Below the pieces are notes generated by a model that was given only the letters and a program-made list of their open reading frames with translations, did not search any database and was not told where the DNA came from. Made by a program: the position numbers and the translations under genes. Shown one piece after another: positions 29,605 through 38,200 of a stretch of DNA of 64,000 nt (positions within the stretch are counted from its first letter, which is position 1; the number at the start of each line of letters is the position of its first letter). Origin of the DNA: Farysia itapuensis (lineage: Eukaryota > Basidiomycota > Ustilaginomycetes > Ustilaginales > Ustilaginaceae); the NCBI GenBank assembly GCA_023212645.1, contig JALBYC010000040.1, positions 19,761 to 83,760 of the forward strand. The letters are read 5' to 3'.

Positions 29605-31299
29605 TTAGAAGTCGGAGTTGATACCGGTGCGACCGGAGCATCCGAACTGGTTTCGCCAGTGATCGATGCGTTTGGCCATCCAGCCTGTTGTGAGGTCACG
29701 TTTGTCGGGTTTGGTGATGCCGATGCGGAGGAATTCGCTGGTCCAGCGACAGGTGCCGCGTGTGCGGTCACGGTCGTTGTCCGAGGTATCACGTTCCCAC
29801 GCCCACATCAGACAGTCGGCGTGCGAGCGACAGACGGTCTGACACTCTTCGGCACTGGCCGTGTGCGTGTTGGTCGTTTCCGAGTCCCACTCTTCAATCG
29901 CCTGCCACGCCACCACGCCCACCTCGCCCGGCTCGACATTGGGACTCTTGAGCTGCACGCTCGTCGGATCTTCCTGCCACTCTTTCACCTCGGTCAGCGC
30001 CTCTCGCAAGAACTTGGGCATAAACTCGTCCCAAATATCAGCCCAGCGGATCAAGTCATCCCGACCTTGCAGTCGCGGTTCAATGCGCCGTTGAAAGTCG
30101 TACAGATGCGCCGTGTCCGAAGGTGTGACGTGGTGGAACGACATGATGGGTGTGCACCACACATCCCGTCGGAACTTGAGCACGCGCGGTGGATCACTGT
30201 TGAACTTTTCCCCGCCCTCCTCGGCCAGTTCGGTGATGTGCACCTTGGGCGCGTCGTAGAAGGATTTCGTGAGAAGCGCGTCGCCAAAGGCAGATTTCTC
30301 AATCAGATCGTCGTGGTTGTGCTCGTACTCTGGGTCTTGGCCGTAACTGGCAGCCATGAGCGCCTTGCTCATCACAATCCCGCTCCCGCCGTGGGAAAAC
30401 ATGACGGATTTGCCATCGTAGTCGCAAAAGGACGGATGGCCGATCAGCAGCTGCTTGTTCTCGTTGAGTGTGCTCAGCCATTTCACCAGCTGGTTCCAGA
30501 ACAGGAACGTGTCCGCTTCCACCATGACGTACCACTTTGCATCGGGGAACTGGCGGTATGCTTCACCCATCATGGGCAGGAACTTGTACTTGTCCAGCTT
30601 CCAGCCGCCGTCCTTTTGCGACATGTCGTCCAGGTCCTGGTTGCTTTCCATCAGTGCTTTCAGCTCGCCACGCAAACTGCGGAATTCCGACATGGCTGAG
30701 ACGGTCGAGGTGACGTTCCCTAGAGCATCGTAGAACTGGATCGGGCCGAGGGCGACGGGCCAGTCGGAAACATAGAGTCGATTGGGAGTGTACATGTTGC
30801 TCAAGGGCTGTTCGGCCAAGTGGATCATGAGACGCTTGTGAACGGTTGCGGAGCCCACTTTGGTGATCAACACCATGTCCTCCTCCATCGGCCGACCATT
30901 GCGCACATACGCGCTCGTGGGCGCATGCATTCCGGACGACAATGCCGCTGCTGAAGACGACGACGGAATGGGCGATAGAGAGGGATGCCTGTCAAACAGC
31001 ACTGTGAATGCGAGCAGCGTGCATATGCCCAGCAGGATGTACGTCTTGCATCTGCGCACCACATCGACCAGATTCGCAATCAAGCCTTGCGGCGACTCTG
31101 GTCTGTCCTGGAAGCCAAACTGAGCTGCGCGTTGCTGCCATTTTGGCGTGGGCAGGTCCACGTTATCCGTCTCGTCCTTTGCATATGGCTGATCTGGTGT
31201 TGGCAAGCCGGAAACGCGCGGACTGGGCGACGACGACGAGGAAGAGGACGACAAAGGACCAGCCTCGTTGACCGGAACAGCGGTATACGACCCACCCAT
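29605..31299 (-). CDS. Golgi-type glycosyltransferase, GT31-like, with PAN-like tail
   Basis: 564 residues from the ATG at 31297-31299 (MGGSYTAVPV). Type II layout: cytosolic tail of about 90 residues, one membrane helix (about 92-110, ILLGICTLLAFTVLF), then a lumenal catalytic region. EADTF, near residue 270, is a DxD-type metal site, and FSHGGSGIVMSKAL further on fits the Fringe/GT31 fold (C1GalT-like). The last 110 residues contain three paired cysteines around SAEECQTVCRSHADCLMWAW, a PAN/apple-like module. The acceptor sugar is unknown. An (AT)n tract at 31347-31366 occupies the place of the TATA box. Confidence 0.8.
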   Translation of the reverse strand: MGGSYTAVPVNEAGPLSSSSSSSSPSPRVSGLPTPDQPYAKDETDNVDLPTPKWQQRAAQFGFQDRPESPQGLIANLVDVVRRCKTYILLGICTLLAFTVLFDRHPSLSPIPSSSSAAALSSGMHAPTSAYVRNGRPMEEDMVLITKVGSATVHKRLMIHLAEQPLSNMYTPNRLYVSDWPVALGPIQFYDALGNVTSTVSAMSEFRSLRGELKALMESNQDLDDMSQKDGGWKLDKYKFLPMMGEAYRQFPDAKWYVMVEADTFLFWNQLVKWLSTLNENKQLLIGHPSFCDYDGKSVMFSHGGSGIVMSKALMAASYGQDPEYEHNHDDLIEKSAFGDALLTKSFYDAPKVHITELAEEGGEKFNSDPPRVLKFRRDVWCTPIMSFHHVTPSDTAHLYDFQRRIEPRLQGRDDLIRWADIWDEFMPKFLREALTEVKEWQEDPTSVQLKSPNVEPGEVGVVAWQAIEEWDSETTNTHTASAEECQTVCRSHADCLMWAWERDTSDNDRDRTRGTCRWTSEFLRIGITKPDKRDLTTGWMAKRIDHWRNQFGCSGRTGINSDF

Positions 31300-31346
31300 G
31301 CTTATCGTTGCAGTGGGCAGCACAGATAGCTAAAGCACAGCACAGC

Positions 31347-31366
31347 ATATATATATATATATATAT
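31347..31366. repeat. (AT)n microsatellite in promoter position
   Basis: About ten AT units some 50-65 bases upstream of the GT31-like start codon, where a TATA box would be expected. Confidence 0.8.
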
Positions 31367-31564
31367 TGTCGCCAACCCGTTCCCGAAAGCGGGCAATTTC
31401 AAAAGTTGGCCGTACCACTCAAGATTTTCATTCACTCTCTCTCTCCCGAAGTGCAGATTGGGCACCTGGCAATTTCAACTTTTGCCACGTTGTCTCAGCC
31501 CCTCCAAAACCAAATTCCACTCCCGCTCCCGTGTCTGTCTGTGTGCAAAGGGTTTCATATTTCA

Positions 31565-32086
31565 TTACCTGCGTGGTTTGGCTACAGCTAACATGTACTC
31601 GCTGATGTAGATGCTTAGGGCAGTGTTGGCACTACCATGCCAGGTGTTGGGCTCAATGTCCCGTTCTTTTGCTTCCACCGCCACCAGGTCTTGCAGGATA
31701 TGGACCAGCCACTTGGGTGGTAGGGGACGTCCAGCTGGATCTTTGCGCGGTAATTGTGAACTGCCGTGAAGGTTTTCCCTGTCACCATTGTCAGGCCAGC
31801 CGCCGAGGATGTACTCGTCGTCTTCTTCAGCAGATGGCGCGGACGCTGCATTGGGCGCCATGCGTGCTCCACGAACTCTTCGGTAGTCGGCAATCGAGCT
31901 GGTGAGTCGACTGACAAAGTCAAGTCGCTCCGTCTCAGACTTGATTCGCTGTCCGTCGTCCAAGACAAAGTCGTTAATGATGGCCCATGTTCGTGTATCG
32001 TCTCGAGGAACGTCGCGCACCAGCCTCTCCATCAGGCTTGTCGCTGGTCCCGTTTGGATTGCGTTGCTCGTCGAGGGCTCAGCCAT
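31565..32086 (-). CDS. Hypothetical protein overlapping the DnaJ stop codon
   Basis: 173 residues from the ATG at 32084-32086. No domain recognised. The protein is soluble and acidic in its middle (EEDDEYILGGWPD), with WLVHILQDLVAVEAKERD towards the C-terminus. Its start shares one base with the stop of the DnaJ gene directly upstream (TAATG), so there is no room for a separate promoter other than inside the DnaJ coding sequence. The pair may be read from one mRNA. Otherwise this could be a chance frame, but its length and codon use resemble its neighbours. Confidence 0.6.
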   Translation of the reverse strand: MAEPSTSNAIQTGPATSLMERLVRDVPRDDTRTWAIINDFVLDDGQRIKSETERLDFVSRLTSSIADYRRVRGARMAPNAASAPSAEEDDEYILGGWPDNGDRENLHGSSQLPRKDPAGRPLPPKWLVHILQDLVAVEAKERDIEPNTWHGSANTALSIYISEYMLAVAKPRR

Positions 32087-32793
32087 TACTGCGGAACGGG
32101 TCCAGATTGCTGCTGGAGGACACGTCGGAGAAGGTTGCTTAGGATTTCAGCACGCTGGCCTGCGCCCAGACCGAGGAACACTTCACCAACACTCTTGCCC
32201 TTGGCGTCACGGATCCGGCCCAAATAGCTTCCCGTCAAAGCACCGGCCAAAGCACCGGGGATGTTGCCAACAATGAAACCGAGCGCAGTACCAGATGCAC
32301 CGCCTACCCACTTCCACAGAGGAGCGACGCGCGTAACCTCGGGTCGTAAAAGTTCCTCAAATACGTTGGCGAATACGCCGTCGGCTTCTGGCTGTTGCGG
32401 TGCAGAAGTCTCGTTGGCGTCCTGCTTGAATGATCCTGGAAAAAAGGATTGGAAAAAGTTGGCCGACGAAGTCTGTTCCTTTTCGCTAAACTCGGGCACG
32501 CCGTCCTCGTCGTCAGCAGCCGAGCCAGAGGACCAGAAGGAGTCGGTCGAGGGGCGTGATCGTCGAAGCGAGTCGTACTCCTTTCGTCGATCCGAGTCGG
32601 AAAGCACGTAGTAGGCGTCAGCTAGCGTCTGAAATCGCTGCGTATAACGCTGACGTTCCTCGGCGCTTGCGTTGGGGAAACGGTCTGGGTGGGTCTTGAG
32701 TGAACGACGCTTGTACGCCTCTTTGATCTCGGTCGCAGACGCGCTTACTGCTACGCCCAACGTCCGATAGTAGTCAGGAAGTGGTGCGTCCAT
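32086..32793 (-). CDS. Membrane-anchored J-domain protein
   Basis: 235 residues from the ATG at 32791-32793 (MDAPLPDYYRTLGV); ATGs further upstream are not needed. Residues 6-75 are a J domain with the HPD motif (KTHPDRFPN) that stimulates Hsp70. A Ser/Asp-rich linker with FFQSFFPGSF follows. Residues about 165-195 are Gly/Ala-rich and hydrophobic (GTALGFIVGNIPGALAGALTG), probably a membrane hairpin. The localisation is unclear; there is no signal peptide. Stop and next start overlap by one base. Confidence 0.85.
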   Translation of the reverse strand: MDAPLPDYYRTLGVAVSASATEIKEAYKRRSLKTHPDRFPNASAEERQRYTQRFQTLADAYYVLSDSDRRKEYDSLRRSRPSTDSFWSSGSAADDEDGVPEFSEKEQTSSANFFQSFFPGSFKQDANETSAPQQPEADGVFANVFEELLRPEVTRVAPLWKWVGGASGTALGFIVGNIPGALAGALTGSYLGRIRDAKGKSVGEVFLGLGAGQRAEILSNLLRRVLQQQSGPVPQ

Positions 32794-33402
32794 CGTAGTA
32801 ATAGGGCAAAGTCTAGCTAGGGCCACTTCATATCTTATATGTAGGCGTAGTTGACGTGGCCACCCGGTTTCCCCACGGCCCAAAGGCCAATTTAGCATGT
32901 GATAGGCTGAGTAAGGCTGAGTCATTCTTTTGTTGGGACGAACCGAAACAGCGCTGTTAGACCGTGCTAGACTACAAATTTGAGCGCAATTTGAGCTCGG
33001 CCATTGTCTGCCGAAAATAGAATTGGAGCGGATACAAACTGCTTATCTCGATTAGAAGCGACGCGTCCAGTGTAAATAGGACGCGCCGCCGGCTCCAACA
33101 TCAACACCGAGCCTCCATCCACGCTGGCGAGGCCATGCGGCATGCAGCCAACGCCCAACTGAACAAAAGAATGCATGGCCCTCGGACCGCGATGCGCATG
33201 TCGCAGATCCGGCGCACTCTGAGCAAAGGGCCCCCCCGAAAGGCGTGTTTGCATGAGCCGTCGGTTGCTAGTCACAACAATGCTTGCTGTCGTCCAAACC
33301 CCTTTTCAAGCGCCGTACCTTGACAGTTCCATCCTCTCCCTCTCTCTTCTCAACTCATTCTCCTTCTTCTTCCAACTCTCACATTCTTTTCCGTCCGTCG
33401 TA
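32794..33402. promoter_or_regulatory. Divergent promoter region, DnaJ and GPI-protein genes
   Basis: 609 bases between two start codons pointing apart. A long pyrimidine-rich tract (about 33320-33400) leads into the GPI-protein start. No gene is supported in between. Confidence 0.5.
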
Positions 33403-34722
33403 ATGTTGGTCTCCAAGCTGGTTGGAGCAGCTGCTCTGATTGCCACTGCCAGTGCTTCTTCTCACAAGTCTTCGTCCAAGCACTCCGGTTCCAAGCACAC
33501 GACCAAGTCTGCGTCAACGGCAGTCGCGTATGATGCTACCAAGCCCAAGTTCAACTTTGGCTCAGCCAACTCGTACTACCCTGGTGTGCGATCAACTGGC
33601 AGCAACGGTCCAACTAACCCCAATGGTCCTGCGCTAAACACGCCCATCAACCAGGACTCTACTTCTCGACTGGCCTCCATCAATTCGATCAACGACTGGT
33701 GCACCTTTGGCCCTCCGGGCAAGGATCAGCCTTTGGCCGATGTAGAGGCTACAACAGTTGCCTGGTGCACACAACCACGTAACAATGCGCGTGTCATTCC
33801 CGACGGAACAGTGACCGGCGCCCACTTTGTCAAAACGCCTCTCTACCTCCAGGTCATGGCCGTCGGAGACTTTACCAACATTGGCATGGTCGCCGGCGAC
33901 GAAGGTGGAGAGCTCGACCCACACGGCGCTACCAACATGGGCAACCCCGTCGGCGGTAACGTCACCTCCAACATCAGTGGACAAGACGTCTTTTACGAGG
34001 AGTGGATGAACTATGTTTCGCACGACCAGATGTGCTTCCGTGTCTGCATTGCTGGCTCCGACGCCGCACCTACCGCTGCAGAGTGCCAACACACGCTCGA
34101 CGTGATGGGATGCAACTTTGTCATGCCGGGCAACTACGACGACAACGTGTTTGACACGTGTGATGGTGACTCGGCCTACCCTCCCGGTCTCTACCCACTT
34201 GCCGATGGCTCTACCTCGACCTTTGTCCAGTACTTTACCGGCACCTACATGGTGGGCACCAGCACCATTTCTTACACCAACGGCGCGTCGGACGAAGTCA
34301 CGCCTACCGCCGCTTACTCGATGCCCGCCACTAGCAACTGTGTCACGACCTCGACCATCTACAACGGCATCAAGTCACTCGCCGCCAAGGGCGCCGACGA
34401 GGGCAAGCTGCCACCCGTCACGTTTGCCAGCTACTCGGCTGCAGCTGCCACCTCGTCTGCATCCGCCTCCTCTTCCACTGCTTCCACTTCCTCTTCCCTC
34501 AGCCTCACCAAGGCGGTCAAGAGCTCTTCCTCGTCTGCATCCAGCTCTCTTTCCGCCCAGGTCGTCGTGGTCACCGTCTCTGCCAGCCAGAGCAGCAGCA
34601 GTAGCAGCAGCCTAGGCAACCTTTCTGGCTCCAGCACAGCTAGCAGCGCCTCGACCCTCAGCGCCGCCTCTTCCTTTGTCCTTGCCGCCGCTTGCGTCTT
34701 TGCCGGCGCCATGATGCTCTAA
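33403..34722 (+). CDS. Secreted, probably GPI-anchored Ser-rich surface protein
   Basis: 439 residues from the ATG at 33403. Signal peptide MLVSKLVGAAALIATASAS, then a Ser/Lys/His-rich stretch, a folded Cys-containing domain of about 270 residues (DWCTFGPPG, VAWCTQPRNN, QDVFYEEWMNYVSHDQMCFRVC, MGCNFVMPGNYD, VFDTCDGD), a Ser/Ala-rich stalk (about 345-415) and a hydrophobic C-terminus (SSFVLAAACVFAGAMML), which together are the marks of a GPI anchor. The central domain resembles basidiomycete proteins annotated as macrophage-activating glycoprotein; I know no biochemical role. Probably an abundant wall protein given its strong codon bias. Confidence 0.85.
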   Translation: MLVSKLVGAAALIATASASSHKSSSKHSGSKHTTKSASTAVAYDATKPKFNFGSANSYYPGVRSTGSNGPTNPNGPALNTPINQDSTSRLASINSINDWCTFGPPGKDQPLADVEATTVAWCTQPRNNARVIPDGTVTGAHFVKTPLYLQVMAVGDFTNIGMVAGDEGGELDPHGATNMGNPVGGNVTSNISGQDVFYEEWMNYVSHDQMCFRVCIAGSDAAPTAAECQHTLDVMGCNFVMPGNYDDNVFDTCDGDSAYPPGLYPLADGSTSTFVQYFTGTYMVGTSTISYTNGASDEVTPTAAYSMPATSNCVTTSTIYNGIKSLAAKGADEGKLPPVTFASYSAAAATSSASASSSTASTSSSLSLTKAVKSSSSSASSSLSAQVVVVTVSASQSSSSSSSLGNLSGSSTASSASTLSAASSFVLAAACVFAGAMML

Positions 34723-34923
34723 GCGTGTCCAAAACCTTTGCTATACACTCTCTTATTATCTGCACTGTCTCCTTCATTCCGTTGCATCTTGCTATACCTC
34801 TTGTTCTGCATGTTCCCCTCTGGAATCATAAAGTCAAAACTGTCCCAGAAAATCCCGGGAAGGTGAATGTCTGTGCTGTGGGATAGAAAAATTCCAGTTT
34901 TGTCGCGTGGAGATGTTGCGTCC

Positions 34924-36225
34924 ATGTTACTACGTGTCTGTCGGCGGGGCAAGCTTGGGGTAGGGTCAAGACGGTTGTTCTCGACAGCCGGTGGTGCAGA
35001 GGCATGGGTGTCGGAGTCGACCGATCCGTGGTTCAACTTGGCGTTGGAGGATCATTTGTTTCGCACGCGCGATGCTGGTACGCCCGTGTGCTTCTTGTAC
35101 CGCAATTCGCCGTGTGTGGTGGTGGGTCGCAACCAGAATTCGTGGAAGGAGTTGAATGCGTCAGCCATGGTGGCTGCACAACTGCCGATAGTGCGACGAC
35201 GATCAGGCGGTGGGACGGTGTATCACGACCTGGGCAATACCAACTACTCGTTCCATGTGGCACGGGAGGCGTTTGATCGTCAAACCCATGCTCAGCTCGT
35301 CTGTCGAGCGCTTAACAAACATCCCATCGCTCTGCACACCAGCCATGCGCACATGGCAAGTGCGCAACAGGGCGCGTATGTCAATTCGCGCAACGACATC
35401 TGCATCCGTGTAGCTGCCGAGTTTGACTCGGCTTCCACGGCCAAGACGAAAGCGGAAGCGGATGAGAGCGGATATGAGGAACGCAAAGTGTCCGGGTCCG
35501 CCTACAAGCTGGTCAATACCCGGGCCTACCACCACGGCACTATGCTGCTCAGCGCATCGCTGGGCAACCTTGGCTCGGCGCTCCGCAACGATAGGGGCGA
35601 AGGGCTGGTGACCAAGGGTGTCGCTTCCGTCCCTGCTCCTGTGGCGAACCTGGCGACTGCGTTCCCAGACCGCGCGCCGCTGCTCACGCATTCCGCCTTT
35701 GTCCAAGCCGTCGTCGCCGAATTCTTCGCCACCTACCAGCCAGACCGCCTACTACCAGGACACAACATGCGCGCGACTACCGTCGACGAACGCATCCTCC
35801 AAATCCCGGAGATGAACCAGGGCCGGTGGAAGCTCAGCGAGAACTACGAAGAACTGCAGAGCTGGGACTGGGTCTTTGGCCAGACACCCGAGTTCACACA
35901 CAGAGTCAGCGTCACACACCCCAACCAGATCGATCTAGACACGGCACCTGATGCTCAAAGCAGATGGGGCACGTTCTCGCTCGACATTCACTCTAAAAAC
36001 GGCGTGGTGCTGGACGCCAAGCTGGACAACCTTGCCAACTTTGGCGACGAGCAGGTGCAAAGGGAGCTCTACAGGCTTGTCCACGGCCTTTGCGAGCAAA
36101 AGTACGATCGACTTGCGACTTCTCCGCCATGGGGTCCAACTGCTTCTCCACCACCCGTCGCGGCCCAAGCTTTGTCGCCCACAGTTCGAGACCAATTCCA
36201 CGCGTGGTTGCGAAATGTACTTTGA
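34924..36225 (+). CDS. AIM22: Mitochondrial lipoate-protein ligase
   Basis: 433 residues from the ATG at 34924. A further in-frame ATG at 34867 would add 19 residues, but the later start gives a textbook presequence (MLLRVCRRGKLGVGSRRLFST). The LplA signatures follow: STDPWFNLALEDHLF, VVVGRNQNSWKELN, RRRSGGGTVYHDLGNTNYSF (lipoyl-AMP site), NDICIRV and KVSGSAYKLVNTRAYHHGTML. The enzyme attaches or transfers lipoate to lysines of 2-oxoacid dehydrogenase and glycine cleavage subunits, like yeast Aim22/Lip3. The C-terminal accessory domain runs to about residue 400, followed by a Pro-rich end. Confidence 0.9.
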   Translation: MLLRVCRRGKLGVGSRRLFSTAGGAEAWVSESTDPWFNLALEDHLFRTRDAGTPVCFLYRNSPCVVVGRNQNSWKELNASAMVAAQLPIVRRRSGGGTVYHDLGNTNYSFHVAREAFDRQTHAQLVCRALNKHPIALHTSHAHMASAQQGAYVNSRNDICIRVAAEFDSASTAKTKAEADESGYEERKVSGSAYKLVNTRAYHHGTMLLSASLGNLGSALRNDRGEGLVTKGVASVPAPVANLATAFPDRAPLLTHSAFVQAVVAEFFATYQPDRLLPGHNMRATTVDERILQIPEMNQGRWKLSENYEELQSWDWVFGQTPEFTHRVSVTHPNQIDLDTAPDAQSRWGTFSLDIHSKNGVVLDAKLDNLANFGDEQVQRELYRLVHGLCEQKYDRLATSPPWGPTASPPPVAAQALSPTVRDQFHAWLRNVL

Positions 36226-36427
36226 AATTTCTCCTCGCTCGGTCATGGTTTGAATTGGGTGCATACAATTTTGAATTTTGTGGCTAATAGAGAGGTGTTG
36301 GTCTCGTGTCGGCTGTTCCGAAAGGGGGTTTCTGCCCACATTGTGATTGATGCTTGCTCCTTTCTTTCTCATCACGCTGAGCTGGTCTCAACTGTTTTAT
36401 CGCCACCCGTAGCCGCCCAGTCCAACA

Positions 36428-38116
36428 ATGGTAATGCAGCATAGAAAGAAGCGCGATGGCTGCGCAGTCTGCACCGACATCGCACCCTGCCCCTCGTGTC
36501 CAAAGGGCTACCAGTGCCAGCAGATCTTTCGCAGCTCGTGCCAGGACTGTCCTTACAACAAGTGTGTCGCCATCCCCGCTTCCTCCAGCTCGTCGTCGTC
36601 GGGAAGCAAGTCTGCGATCGGAGGAGGTTTGGGTGCGATGCTGGCCATCGTCGCCCTCGCTGCCGTTGCCTTTGTCCTTTGGAGGAGAAAGAGACACCAA
36701 CGTCGTATCGCGCTGCAAAACAGCGCGCAGCAACGACAGGAAAAGATTGATGCGCACGAGAACAAGCAAGATACGTTCCAGCTAGGTGTCACTGCACAGG
36801 ATGCGGGCGACGATGAGGATCACTTTACGATTACGGGCTCGCTGGCCGACCCGACACTGTCACACCGTCGTTCGTTTGGCGCAGCCACCCATCTCTCCCG
36901 CATCACGGAAGGGTGCGAAGAGGAGGAGGAAGAATACTGCAACGGTGCAAAGCGTGGCGCAAAGGGACGCAACAGTATGCTCTCTGCTAGATCTGTTCCG
37001 CAGTCGGTCACTAGTGGTCTGGGCCCCCGAATCAGTATCGGATCGGGCACCACCTTTGGCTCCAAGAATCTGATTCCCATCGTATTTCAACCGCACACGG
37101 GCGCTCCCAGTCTACCGGGCGCCGTACATCGTGCTACCGGCGCGCCCGTCGTGCAGCCTATGCACGCAAACGGTGCGGGAAACAAGGGCCCAGTGCGGCC
37201 CGTTCGTGCTCCTGACCTCAACCTGCGCCTACCGGCACCCAACAATGCGCCTGCACGATCGTCCCCCTTGGCTGGCAATGCTGTCACAGCTTCCTCTTCG
37301 GCATCACCTGCTTCTACAACGGCCAACTACGAGTTCATGTCCATCGACCCTGTCCAGTCCCTAATGGCGGACAAACACCTGTCCACAGGCACCGTCGGCA
37401 CCATGAACTCGTACAATTCGGCCAGTCTATCCTACGTCCTTTCCGCTCCGCAAATCGTCACTCCTGTCTCATCCGACGGTGTTCGTCGCATCCACATTGG
37501 CAAGGGCGGCAAAGCCCAGCTGGTACGCGGCGACAGTCTCAAGCGCAAAAATCAAGCAAACACGAACGATTCCGCACTGGATCCATTCCAAGACCCGCTG
37601 TTTGCCATCGTCGACGAGGCGGATTTCGAAACAGACGCACGCGAACTCGTTCCTCCCCCCTCGAGATCGCAGATCTTCGCCGGCAAACAGCAGCAGCAGC
37701 GTGCAAGCCATAGCTCCGCCATCTCAACGTCGACCCTGGGCATTCCGTTTTCAGAGAACCCGTTCGGACCGGTGCGCGCATCGGCCGAGTTTTTGCAGCA
37801 CGATCCGTCTCCCACGGATGCAGTTGACCGTAGTTCCTGGCTCGGGCAGGCGTTTGATGCAATCGAGGCGCTAGAACGCAGCGATGCGCTTGGACGTAGC
37901 AGACCGGCATCCGCCGTACCCCTGGAAGAACAGGACGAGGGTACGGAAGAACTTGTAGATCCGGCACACGCTGACCCGTTCAAAGACCCCCCGCCGTCGC
38001 GCTCCACAACCGCTGCTGCTGCTGAACGTGCCTCGACTATCAGCGGTACCAGCCTTCTCTCCCAATTCGCATTCAATTTACCCAACTCAGCTCCTCCCGT
38101 CCCGTCCAAGTCATAG
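36428..38116 (+). CDS. OPY2: Opy2-type membrane anchor of MAPK signalling
   Basis: 562 residues from the ATG at 36428 (a second ATG two codons later). Residues 12-46 hold eight cysteines with Cys-Pro pairs (CAVC, CPSC, CQDCPYNKC), the Opy2 extracellular domain. After a Ser-rich linker one membrane helix spans about 65-85 (GGLGAMLAIVALAAVAFVLW), closed by RRKRHQRR. The remaining 470 residues are cytosolic and disordered with several short DPF-type motifs (LDPFQDPLF, ADPFKDPP). In yeast Opy2 anchors Ste50 at the membrane for HOG and filamentation signalling; in smuts the same module would serve mating and virulence MAPKs, which is inference. The extracellular part has no signal peptide, as in yeast. 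Confidence 0.87.
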   Translation: MVMQHRKKRDGCAVCTDIAPCPSCPKGYQCQQIFRSSCQDCPYNKCVAIPASSSSSSSGSKSAIGGGLGAMLAIVALAAVAFVLWRRKRHQRRIALQNSAQQRQEKIDAHENKQDTFQLGVTAQDAGDDEDHFTITGSLADPTLSHRRSFGAATHLSRITEGCEEEEEEYCNGAKRGAKGRNSMLSARSVPQSVTSGLGPRISIGSGTTFGSKNLIPIVFQPHTGAPSLPGAVHRATGAPVVQPMHANGAGNKGPVRPVRAPDLNLRLPAPNNAPARSSPLAGNAVTASSSASPASTTANYEFMSIDPVQSLMADKHLSTGTVGTMNSYNSASLSYVLSAPQIVTPVSSDGVRRIHIGKGGKAQLVRGDSLKRKNQANTNDSALDPFQDPLFAIVDEADFETDARELVPPPSRSQIFAGKQQQQRASHSSAISTSTLGIPFSENPFGPVRASAEFLQHDPSPTDAVDRSSWLGQAFDAIEALERSDALGRSRPASAVPLEEQDEGTEELVDPAHADPFKDPPPSRSTTAAAAERASTISGTSLLSQFAFNLPNSAPPVPSKS

Positions 38117-38200
38117 CTAACTACCGCATTTACTTTCTCTAAACCGCACATAAATTCTTTTGCCCCGAGCTAAAGGCCCAATCATGTGGGAGTTTTTTTT

